A stretch of 5,237 nt of DNA, from assembly GCA_027618625.1 (NCBI GenBank), contig JAQCER010000321.1, positions 1-5,237 on the forward strand. The letters are read 5' to 3'. The notes below the pieces were generated by a model. It did no database searches. It saw only the letters and a program-made list of their open reading frames with translations, and was not told where the DNA came from. Positions 1 to 5,237 of this stretch are shown one piece after another; position 1 is the first letter of the stretch, and each line of letters begins with the position of its first letter. The position numbers and the translations under genes are program-made. The stretch is from Verrucomicrobiota bacterium. Lineage in GTDB: Bacteria; Verrucomicrobiota; Verrucomicrobiia; Verrucomicrobiales; DEV007.

Positions 1-110
1 ATCGTAATCGTAATCGTAATCGTAATCGTAATCGTAATCGTAATCGTAATCGTAATCGTAATCGTAATCTTAATCTTAATCTTAATCTTAATCTTAATTG
101 ATCGTAATCC
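1..110. repeat. Left hexanucleotide tandem array (ATCGTA, then ATCTTA)
   Basis: Eleven perfect ATCGTA units run from 1 to 66, followed by five perfect ATCTTA units at 67-96. A degenerate tail at 97-110 holds ATTG, one more ATCGTA and ATCC. The array begins at the window edge, so its true length is unknown. The switch from the G to the T variant is a single clean step, which suggests each block grew by local duplication of one unit. The array ends 11 nt before the start codon of the four-helix-bundle gene. The frame of that gene is closed here (TAA in every ATCGTA unit), so the array is not part of its coding sequence. A related array in opposite orientation lies at 524-569. Confidence 0.97.
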
Positions 111-121
111 CAGTTTGAGAC

Positions 122-475
122 ATGCCCGAGCCACAGTTTGACCATGAGAAGCTCAAAGTCTATCAGCAGGCAATCGCCTTTGTCAGTTACGCTGACGACC
201 TTCTACAGGACATTCCAAAGTCGGTGGCAATCCACGGGCAATTCGATCGTGCTTCGACCTCTATCCCTCTCAACATCGCCGAAGGCAATGGCAAATTCAC
301 CCCAGCCGATCGATGCCGTTACTTTGATGTTGCGCGGGGCTCCACATTGGAATCCGCAGCCTGCCTTGATGTTCTCATTGCCAAGAGAAAAATTGAAGAA
401 GCCGCTGGGGTGAAAGGTAAGGAGCTTCTTCTGAGCATCGTAGATGTTGGTCGGCCTCGTTCGAGCAAACTCTGA
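122..475 (+). CDS. Four-helix-bundle protein (23S rRNA intervening-sequence-protein/Avd-like), C-terminus frameshifted
   Basis: A 117-residue soluble protein of the bacterial four-helix-bundle family, related to 23S rRNA intervening-sequence proteins and to Avd of diversity-generating retroelements. Its biochemical role is not established; relatives of the Avd type form pentameric barrels and bind nucleic acid. Family hallmarks are FDHEKLKVYQ near residues 6-15, FDRASTSIPLNIAEGNGK at 41-58 and RYFDVARGSTLESAACLDVL at 66-85. The start is fixed by an in-frame TGA at 116-118, which leaves the ATG at 122 as the first possible start. No clear Shine-Dalgarno precedes it. After Val107 the frame departs from the family: the last ten residues (DVGRPRSSKL) are aberrant, whereas one frame over the DNA encodes MLVGLVRANSDVRMV, the expected last helix. 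The gene is thus probably a recently frameshifted copy, perhaps still making a mostly folded protein. It is convergent with the SDR gene and enclosed by inverted hexamer arrays. Confidence 0.85.
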   Translation: MPEPQFDHEKLKVYQQAIAFVSYADDLLQDIPKSVAIHGQFDRASTSIPLNIAEGNGKFTPADRCRYFDVARGSTLESAACLDVLIAKRKIEEAAGVKGKELLLSIVDVGRPRSSKL

Positions 476-491
476 TGTCCGGATGGTATGA
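443..491 (+). pseudogene. Out-of-frame C-terminal helix of the four-helix-bundle gene
   Basis: Beginning with the ATG at 444, this frame reads MLVGLVRANSDVRMV and stops at TGA 489-491. It matches the usual C-terminal helix of the family, where an SIV-xMLVGLxRxNS-like stretch is expected right after the SIV at residues 105-107. It is offset by one frame from the upstream 321 coding bases. Either one inserted base or a two-base deletion at about 440-444 explains this; the restored protein would have 122 or 123 residues, the normal family length. A sequencing or assembly error is also possible, although there is no homopolymer at the site. Confidence 0.8.
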
Positions 492-523
492 CCTAGTCTA
501 GCCTGCGATGGCTGATCGGAGTC

Positions 524-569
524 GATTAAGATTAAGATTAAGATTAGGATTAGGATTACGATGATTACG
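524..569. repeat. Right hexanucleotide array, inverted relative to the left one
   Basis: Plus-strand units are GATTAA at 524, 530 and 536, GATTAG at 542 and 548, GATTAC at 554, a broken GAT at 560-562 and a last GATTACG at 563-569. Read on the minus strand these are TTAATC, CTAATC and GTAATC, the same hexamer family as the left array in opposite orientation. Positions 524-546 are a perfect 23-nt reverse complement of 65-87. As on the left, T-variant units face the gene and G-variant units are distal, with C-variant units as an intermediate seen only here. The array ends 17 nt beyond the stop codon of the SDR gene. No hairpin followed by a T-tract is seen, so it does not look like a standard terminator. 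Confidence 0.95.
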
Positions 570-586
570 GCGATGAGTGCGAATAC

Positions 587-1345
587 TCACCACGGCGAAT
601 TTCCGCCGTTCACGCAAAGAGTTTGGCCGGTGACGAAAGACGCTTCCTCGCTGGCGAAGTAGAGCACTGCATCGCCGACATCTTTTGGCGTTCCCCAGCG
701 GCCCATTCTGATATTGGCAAAGTAGGCGTCTTTCTCTTCCTGCGGATCATTCTCGTGACGTTCCGTTGGGATCCAGCCGGGGGCAACGATGTTTACGGTG
801 ATTCCGGTAGCTGCGAGTTCGGTAGCCATACTGCGGGTCCATCCGGTCTGTCCACCTTTCGCCGCGACGTAGGGGCTAAAATTGCCGATGCTCAACTGAT
901 AGACTTCGCTTCCGAGGTTTACGATTCTCCCCCATCTCTTTTTCTTCATCCCAGGAAGAATCGCCTGGGTCAGCAGGAACGGACTCTTGACGAAAAAGTC
1001 GTACATTTGTTGATAGAACTCGGCGTCGTATTGCTCGATCGGTTTGTGGGGCTGATCGGGAGTGGCGTTCGGAACGAGGATATCGATGGAGCCATCGAAA
1101 TCGTTCTCAATTTGCGAAACCATCGCGCCAATGCTTTCAGGATCAACGACGTTGGCACGATACAGCCGGGCATCAATCCCCGCATCCTTAAACTCCCGTA
1201 AGGCGCGTTCTGCACGCTCGGAATTATTGAAATAGTTGAGCGCCACCTTAGCCCCAGCCTGTCCCAGGCTGAGTGCGATGCCTTTTCCGAGTCCGGTGGT
1301 GCTGCCGGTAACAAGTGCAATGTGTCCTGTAAGATTAAAAGCCAT
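587..1345 (-). CDS. SDR-family oxidoreductase (FabG-like)
   Basis: A 252-residue cytoplasmic short-chain dehydrogenase/reductase, complete and of classical length, expected to use NAD(P)(H) to oxidise an alcohol or reduce a ketone; the substrate cannot be read from the sequence. The Rossmann cofactor motif TGSTTGLG is at residues 13-20. Catalytic Ser146 lies in VNLGSEVY, and Tyr159 and Lys163 form the YxxxK motif (YVAAK). The post-catalytic PGWIPTE segment is near 189-195, and the C-terminus TGQTLCVNGGNSPW is typical of FabG-like members. Two oddities: the usual NNAG after strand beta-4 is PNATP (92-96), and the helix-4 position that normally carries the active-site Asn appears to be Phe118. 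It is the last gene of the minus-strand block, 54 nt after the squalene/phytoene synthase gene, so it may act on a terpenoid or lipid intermediate; that is inference from position only. FabG itself is less likely given the altered motifs. Confidence 0.9.
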   Translation of the reverse strand: MAFNLTGHIALVTGSTTGLGKGIALSLGQAGAKVALNYFNNSERAERALREFKDAGIDARLYRANVVDPESIGAMVSQIENDFDGSIDILVPNATPDQPHKPIEQYDAEFYQQMYDFFVKSPFLLTQAILPGMKKKRWGRIVNLGSEVYQLSIGNFSPYVAAKGGQTGWTRSMATELAATGITVNIVAPGWIPTERHENDPQEEKDAYFANIRMGRWGTPKDVGDAVLYFASEEASFVTGQTLCVNGGNSPW

Positions 1346-1364
1346 AGCGGAATCGGTAACAGAG

Positions 1365-1377
1365 ATCCTCCAAGGAT
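1365..1377 (-). promoter_or_regulatory. Possible Shine-Dalgarno in a small hairpin upstream of the SDR gene
   Basis: On the minus strand this reads ATCCTTGGAGGAT, a 5-bp stem (ATCCT/AGGAT) with a TGG loop. It contains GGAGG (complement of 1367-1371), the only Shine-Dalgarno-like string before the SDR gene. It lies 21 nt from the ATG, much farther than the usual 5-10 nt, and no alternative start codon occurs in frame between them. It may be a coincidental match or a weak translational control element. Confidence 0.25.
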
Positions 1378-1399
1378 GGGAAGTAAAAAAAGAGCTGTC

Positions 1400-2263
1400 C
1401 TAACCGACGATCCAGCGGGCAGCAAAAGCGCGACCGAGCAGGAGCAGCTTCTCGGGCTGCGTCAGGGAGTAACGCTTGTCGTAGATGCGGAAGTTGTCTT
1501 TCTTCATCTTCCGCAGGATGCCGTAGTAAATCCGGCTCATGGTTAGGCCGCTGAGCATATTGGTGCGATCCTCTGGCGGGATGCCGCGTTCGGCTTCCTC
1601 GAAGTAGAACATGGCGCGTGCGTATTGCTGATTCATAAGCCGGTAAAAGGCGTCGTCGTAGCGCTTGTTGGCAATGTCATCCTCAGTATACCCTGCGGCT
1701 TCCAGATCTTCCTGGGGGATGTAGATGCGATTGTCGTTGACGAAGTCCTCATGGACATCGCGCATGATGTTCACGATCTGGAGCGCGTAGCCGAGATTCA
1801 CGGCGTAATCGAGGCATTTGCGATTGCGATAGCCAAAGATGGTGACGCAGGCGATGCCGACGACGCTGGCGACACGGTAACAGTACTGCTTTAACCGATT
1901 CCAAGTCTCGTAGCGCACGAGATCGAGATCCATCAGCATGCCTTCGATCAGTTCGAGGAAAACTTCGTTGGGGATATCGTATTTGTCGCGCACGCGGATG
2001 GTGGCCCTCTCCACTTCCGTCACGGGAGCCTGAATGCCGTTGAGAACATCGCGCCAGCCATTGAGTTCGACGAGTTTCGCCTCACGTGTGGCGTCCGGGT
2101 TGTCTGCGATATCGTCCACTACGCGGCAGTAGGCGTAGAACGCAAACATGTCCTCGCGCCTTTCTGCAGGCAGACACAGGAGGGAGAAGGCAATGTTCGA
2201 CTTAGCCGCCCGGGTAATCTGGGCTGGTGACGCGATTTTGCGTGTAGCTGCGGTGGTGGCCAT
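1400..2263 (-). CDS. Squalene/phytoene synthase family protein
   Basis: A 287-residue trans-isoprenyl diphosphate synthase-fold enzyme that should condense two prenyl diphosphates head-to-head (farnesyl diphosphate to presqualene diphosphate or squalene, or geranylgeranyl diphosphate to phytoene). Both Mg-diphosphate motifs are intact: DDIAD at residues 50-54 within YCRVVDDIADN, and RDVHED at 168-173 within NIMRDVHEDF, followed by RIYIPQEDL. YCYRVASVVG at 127-136 is another family signature. Length is normal. The motifs do not separate HpnC/HpnD-type squalene enzymes from CrtB, so no symbol is given. The frame is open upstream to 2464, but that part overlaps the membrane-protein gene and lacks family similarity, so the ATG at 2263 is preferred. 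A TTG at 2300-2302, overlapping the upstream stop codon, would add 13 residues and is the main alternative start. It sits 35 nt after the membrane-protein gene and 54 nt before the SDR, all co-directional. Confidence 0.92.
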   Translation of the reverse strand: MATTAATRKIASPAQITRAAKSNIAFSLLCLPAERREDMFAFYAYCRVVDDIADNPDATREAKLVELNGWRDVLNGIQAPVTEVERATIRVRDKYDIPNEVFLELIEGMLMDLDLVRYETWNRLKQYCYRVASVVGIACVTIFGYRNRKCLDYAVNLGYALQIVNIMRDVHEDFVNDNRIYIPQEDLEAAGYTEDDIANKRYDDAFYRLMNQQYARAMFYFEEAERGIPPEDRTNMLSGLTMSRIYYGILRKMKKDNFRIYDKRYSLTQPEKLLLLGRAFAARWIVG

Positions 2264-2298
2264 GTTCGAATGAGAAGGTCGCGGATTCTGAACCTGGA

Positions 2299-3387
2299 TC
2301 AATGTGCCAGTTTTTCCTGATAGAGAGCCGCCCATACTCCAAGAAACCAGACAGCAATTGCTCCTTCGAGGAAAGCAAAAACCGTCCCGGCAATGGCCGC
2401 CAAAATCGAACCCGTGGCGAAACCACTGATCAACCAGATGGTGAGCAAATGGAATACCAGCCAATGCATCATACTAATGAGACAGAACCATACGGTCCAC
2501 TGAAAATGCCGACGTTGTAGGTCGAGCGCATGGCTGACCGCCCGTTTCCAACCCGAAAACCGCTTCTCACCCAGCAAGTCCAGCTGGAGGAAAGCGAATA
2601 CTGCCGTGATCAATGCTAGGAGGGAACTGAGCACTAGTCTCACCACAGACTCAGATGGCAGGAATTCCCGCACGGATGGTACCAGCACAGCGTAAGCCAG
2701 CATGACTGGCCACAGGCGCGGAGATCTTCGCACAGCAAGCTTCAGGATCTCGACCTTTTTCAAGTTCCGCCGTAGTGTCACTAGCCCGAGCGCGGCGAAC
2801 AGCAACACGTAGCTCTGTCCTAACACTGAAACATAGCCCTCAAAAAATGCGCCACCCTGCTCCAACAGGAATCCGCGCCAAAATGAATCGCCTCCAAGAT
2901 AAAAGACATGTCCCGCATGCAGCACGCCGCTCGCCGAAAAGAGACACAATAACCAAACACCGGTCTTCGGACGAACCAACGCCTCGATGCCATCGCGCAA
3001 TTCCCGCAGCAGTCCAGATAAATTGATTGTAAGACCGACGAGCACCAGCAGCGAGATCGGAGCCGCTGGCAGGAATGCCAGGAATGGGCGATGCACACCT
3101 TCCACCATGCCCAGCACAGCAAAAGGGCCCACTTCAGATAAGCGGGCCAGCCCACCAGCCCCCTCTTTACCGGCTGTCGCAACAGCGGTCGACGGATCCC
3201 CTCTCTCATAAAAAAGCCAAAGCGCGTGAGCCGCGAAGACTATACCGGCGAAGACGGGAAGATGCCGATACCGGCGGACGATCTGGAATCCGCGCCGGAA
3301 CAGCTCGCGCATCGGTTGCACCCAAATCAAGAGGGCGTAACTGAGCGCGGCTCCAATGGCCCAGCCCCAAGTCGGAATAGCATCCAT
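2299..3387 (-). CDS. Polytopic inner-membrane protein of unknown function
   Basis: A 362-residue hydrophobic protein that I do not recognise. By eye there are about eight or nine membrane segments, near residues 9-24, 43-60, 104-126, 143-164, 185-207, 224-240, 248-270, 296-320 and 322-350. Basic stretches between them (RRGFQIVRRYRH at 31-42, RRNLKK at 206-211) are likely cytoplasmic loops. A non-hydrophobic loop covers about 61-100. Histidines sit in or near membrane segments (HAGH at 157-160, His308, His313), which could bind metal or cofactor, but no known motif is evident. No signal peptide or catalytic domain was identified. The start is the ATG at 3387, 45 nt after the lepB stop codon; there is no clear Shine-Dalgarno. 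The gene lies directly between lepB and the squalene/phytoene synthase gene, so a role in lipid or isoprenoid handling is possible but unproven. Confidence 0.8.
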   Translation of the reverse strand: MDAIPTWGWAIGAALSYALLIWVQPMRELFRRGFQIVRRYRHLPVFAGIVFAAHALWLFYERGDPSTAVATAGKEGAGGLARLSEVGPFAVLGMVEGVHRPFLAFLPAAPISLLVLVGLTINLSGLLRELRDGIEALVRPKTGVWLLCLFSASGVLHAGHVFYLGGDSFWRGFLLEQGGAFFEGYVSVLGQSYVLLFAALGLVTLRRNLKKVEILKLAVRRSPRLWPVMLAYAVLVPSVREFLPSESVVRLVLSSLLALITAVFAFLQLDLLGEKRFSGWKRAVSHALDLQRRHFQWTVWFCLISMMHWLVFHLLTIWLISGFATGSILAAIAGTVFAFLEGAIAVWFLGVWAALYQEKLAH

Positions 3388-3432
3388 GCCGTACGTCGAA
3401 GTGTTACCGCCCGCCTCGGACGGAACAGCAAC

Positions 3433-4614
3433 TCAGCGAATTCTTCCCCAGCGGCTGCCTTTCTTACTGGTGAACGGCCAATACACCGCCCACGCTGGAC
3501 CGACGATGTCTTTCTCTGGAACGGCACCCCAGCCACGACTATCAAAACTGTTCGCGCTGTTGTCTCCTAACGCAAGATACTCATGCGGGCCGAGCGTAGC
3601 CTTCAACCAATTGCCCGCATCGGTGTAGCCTTGATTAAACGGTTCTTCCGTTTGCTTCATAACCGCCACATTGCCAGGCTCTTCTGCCAGCCTTCCATTG
3701 ATCCACAGCTCGGGCGGCTTCACTTCGAAGCTGTCTCCGGGAACGCCTGACAGCCGCTTGATGTAGTGGGTCGAAAGTTTGGGCCTGCCACTTTGGGGAT
3801 CCACCATCAAATCGTTGATACCACGAGTATTGAAAACAAACACTTCACCGCGATCCGGCCGCCGAAAGTGGTAAGAGATTTTGTTCACCAAAACCTGGTC
3901 TCCCGTATCGATGACACCCTTAGCCAGCAATTCTCCTTTTTTGACGGCTTCGTTAGGAATCGGTGGTTCGTTGCCATTACGCCCCAAGCCATTCCATCCA
4001 CCACCACCGGTTTCTGAGCGACCCCAGAGTTCGTACAACTGACGGGGAGGTGCCCACACCCTCTTTTTCACACGCTCACCAGTTTCGGATTCAAACTCAA
4101 GCTCGGTCAGCGTTACCAACCTCAGCTCGACGGGCCGGTAGCCCACCAATCTCCCGGTGACGGGAGAACGTAGCTCCATGTAGTTCCTACCGGCGGAAAT
4201 CAATTCCCATCCCTGTCGCAGGAGCCCCGGCTTCTCCTCATCCTCAGCCATCGGCTCAGTAGTGATGCCGTAGAGAGTCGGCATCATCGATCCAGTAGGA
4301 ATCTTGAACGGTTGCAAAAAATAAGCCCGAATCCCTAACGCAAACACGATCGTCACGAACAGAACTTCAATGTTCTCACGTAGAGAAGTGGATTCATAGG
4401 CGCTGACCGACTTTTCGCACATCTTTGTGACCTCGTCCGAAAGCACCTTGCACTTCTCTGGATCACGGGCACGCAGAGCCTGCTTCAGCTCCTCAAGCTT
4501 GGCGATTGCTTCCTCCTCCCGCCCAGGTTTCATGACATCCGTTTTGTAACGAACGAATTTCTGAACTCCTTTTACCAGCAGCTCGCCGTGTTTGACATAC
4601 TTGGGTTTGAACAC
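3433..4614 (-). CDS. lepB: Signal peptidase I (leader peptidase), extended form
   Basis: A 393-residue membrane-bound serine protease of family S26 that removes signal peptides from exported preproteins at the periplasmic face of the inner membrane. Catalytic Ser109 lies in IPTGSMMPTL (105-114), and the general base Lys286 in YIKRLSGVPGD (284-294). Box C is GDQVLVNKISYHFRRPDRGE (238-257), and box E is GDNSANSFDSRGWG (350-363). One membrane segment covers about 82-98. The first 80 residues are a charged, probably helical or coiled-coil cytoplasmic extension. About 120 residues (117-236) are inserted between the Ser box and box C, making the protein longer than typical enzymes. Similar extended forms are, from memory, common in Verrucomicrobiota. 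Translation starts at GTG (4612-4614), supported by AGGAG six nt upstream. It follows lepA by 47 nt, the lepA-lepB order known in many bacteria, and precedes the membrane-protein gene by 45 nt. Confidence 0.96.
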   Translation of the reverse strand: MFKPKYVKHGELLVKGVQKFVRYKTDVMKPGREEEAIAKLEELKQALRARDPEKCKVLSDEVTKMCEKSVSAYESTSLRENIEVLFVTIVFALGIRAYFLQPFKIPTGSMMPTLYGITTEPMAEDEEKPGLLRQGWELISAGRNYMELRSPVTGRLVGYRPVELRLVTLTELEFESETGERVKKRVWAPPRQLYELWGRSETGGGGWNGLGRNGNEPPIPNEAVKKGELLAKGVIDTGDQVLVNKISYHFRRPDRGEVFVFNTRGINDLMVDPQSGRPKLSTHYIKRLSGVPGDSFEVKPPELWINGRLAEEPGNVAVMKQTEEPFNQGYTDAGNWLKATLGPHEYLALGDNSANSFDSRGWGAVPEKDIVGPAWAVYWPFTSKKGSRWGRIR

Positions 4615-4620
4615 TGTTTT

Positions 4621-4625
4621 CTCCT
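4621..4625 (-). promoter_or_regulatory. Ribosome binding site of lepB
   Basis: The minus strand reads AGGAG, a six-base spacer AAAACA, then GTG. This is the only well-spaced Shine-Dalgarno in the window, and it decides the GTG start of lepB. Confidence 0.85.
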
Positions 4626-4661
4626 GTAAATCGTGGAAGTTATTAATGCAGGGATACAGGC

Positions 4662-5237
4662 TCAGTCACCCGTTTTCAATACTTTGATGAACGCCTCCTG
4701 CGGGATGTTCACTTTGCCGAACATCTTCATCTTCTTCTTACCTTCTTTCTGTTTCTCCAGCAGTTTCCGTTTTCTGGAAATGTCGCCGCCATAGCACTTT
4801 GCGGTCACGTTTTTACGCATCGCGCTGATCGTTTCCCGGGCGATGACAGCACCACCGACGGCAGCCTGAATCGGCACTGTGAACATCTGGCGCGGAATGA
4901 CGTCACGCAGTTTTTTACACAAAGCTCGTCCGTAAGCAATCGCCTTTTCCTTATGCACGATGGTGGAAAACGCATCGACCGGCTCCCCATTGATCAGGAT
5001 ATCCATCTTCACCAACTTGGCTGCCTCATAGCCAGCATGCTCGTAGTCCATGGAGGCGTAACCGCGACTGAGACTCTTCAGTCGATCATTGAAGTCCACG
5101 AGAATCTCGTTCAGAGGTAAAAGCGCGGTCAAAATCACACGCGAGTCATCCAGAGTCTCGGTGTCCTCAATCTGCCCCCGCTTCTCCATCATCAGCTGCA
5201 TCATATCGCCGATGAATTCATTGGGCGTCATGACAAA
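4662..5237 (-). CDS. lepA: Elongation factor 4 (LepA), C-terminal part
   Basis: The last 191 residues of EF4/LepA, a ribosome-associated translational GTPase that can back-translocate tRNAs on stalled ribosomes. The frame is open to the window edge, where it reads [10 protein letters not shown]; this aligns with the PNEYIG-type region about two thirds of the way through EF4, so the ATG at 5231 is internal and not the start. The GTPase domain and domain II lie outside the window. Visible signatures are [16 protein letters not shown] and [17 protein letters not shown] in the EF-G-like domain, then [32 protein letters not shown] and IPQEAF in the EF4-specific C-terminal domain, whose basic tip reaches the peptidyl-transferase region. 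The C-terminus is intact. It is probably the upstream gene of the five-gene minus-strand unit, 47 nt before lepB. Confidence 0.97.
   Translation of the reverse strand, partial: FVMTPNEFIGDMMQLMMEKRGQIEDTETLDDSRVILTALLPLNEILVDFNDRLKSLSRGYASMDYEHAGYEAAKLVKMDILINGEPVDAFSTIVHKEKAIAYGRALCKKLRDVIPRQMFTVPIQAAVGGAVIARETISAMRKNVTAKCYGGDISRKRKLLEKQKEGKKKMKMFGKVNIPQEAFIKVLKTGD

Noticed and set aside
1..66. ATCGTA array as coding sequence (Ile-Val repeat in frame 1)
   Set aside because: The frame is open only because the period is a multiple of three; it lacks a start in the window and does not join the frame of the downstream gene.
1..569. CRISPR array or 23S rRNA intervening sequence
   Set aside because: The repeats are contiguous hexamers without spacers, and no rRNA sequence is seen beside the four-helix gene; the right flank is an SDR gene.
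623..1201. Long plus-strand open frame of 192 codons opposite the SDR gene
   Set aside because: It is antisense to a well-supported SDR with intact motifs and its translation shows no recognisable domain.
1384..1397. T-tract (complement of 1384-1390) after the squalene/phytoene synthase stop codon as a possible terminator
   Set aside because: No convincing GC-rich stem precedes the T run on the minus strand, so it is not called an intrinsic terminator.
2264..2464. 67-residue N-terminal extension of the squalene/phytoene synthase frame
   Set aside because: It overlaps the clearly coding membrane-protein gene in another frame and has no family-like sequence.
3407..3423. Hairpin between lepB and the membrane-protein gene (CCGTCC/GGGCGG on the minus strand, 5-nt loop)
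   Set aside because: The 6-bp stem contains a G-T wobble and is followed by TAACACTT, not a T-tract, so a terminator call is not supported.
3226..3628. Plus-strand open frames across the lepB/membrane-protein junction
   Set aside because: They are shadows of two minus-strand genes, have no Shine-Dalgarno and no recognisable protein features.

Overview
The window looks like chromosomal DNA of a Gram-negative bacterium, most likely of the Verrucomicrobiota or the wider PVC group. The reasons are indirect: the signal peptidase I has the long N-terminal extension and large insertion I associate with that phylum; recognisable Shine-Dalgarno sites are scarce; and a stand-alone four-helix-bundle (23S rRNA intervening-sequence-protein-like) gene is flanked by short tandem repeats. 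The phylum call is inference from memory of these families. No rRNA, tRNA, CRISPR array or classical insertion sequence was seen.

Layout. Positions 1-569 form a small cassette: a hexanucleotide array (ATCGTA units, then ATCTTA units) at 1-110, a plus-strand four-helix-bundle gene from 122, and a second array of the same family in inverted orientation at 524-569. The variant order is mirrored: on both sides ATCTTA-type units face the gene and ATCGTA-type units lie outside. The gene has lost its reading frame near the 3' end. The family-like C-terminal helix is still encoded one frame over, ending at 491.

Positions 587-5237 hold five minus-strand genes with gaps of only 35-54 nt, probably one transcription unit. 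In transcription order they are lepA (EF4, 3' part only, entering from the right edge), lepB (signal peptidase I, GTG start with a good Shine-Dalgarno), a polytopic membrane protein of unknown function, a squalene/phytoene synthase-family protein, and a short-chain dehydrogenase/reductase. LepA (translation) and LepB (signal peptide cleavage) are housekeeping. The three downstream genes could form a small isoprenoid/lipid module, but only their proximity supports that. The cassette lies tail-to-tail with the SDR gene, its right array ending 17 nt beyond the SDR stop codon.

The most interesting part is the 5' cassette: a small protein gene enclosed by inverted, variant-ordered hexamer arrays that can pair perfectly over at least 23 bp. 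The five-gene block is otherwise fairly ordinary, apart from the unidentified membrane protein, the LepB insertion and an SDR that seems to lack one active-site residue.
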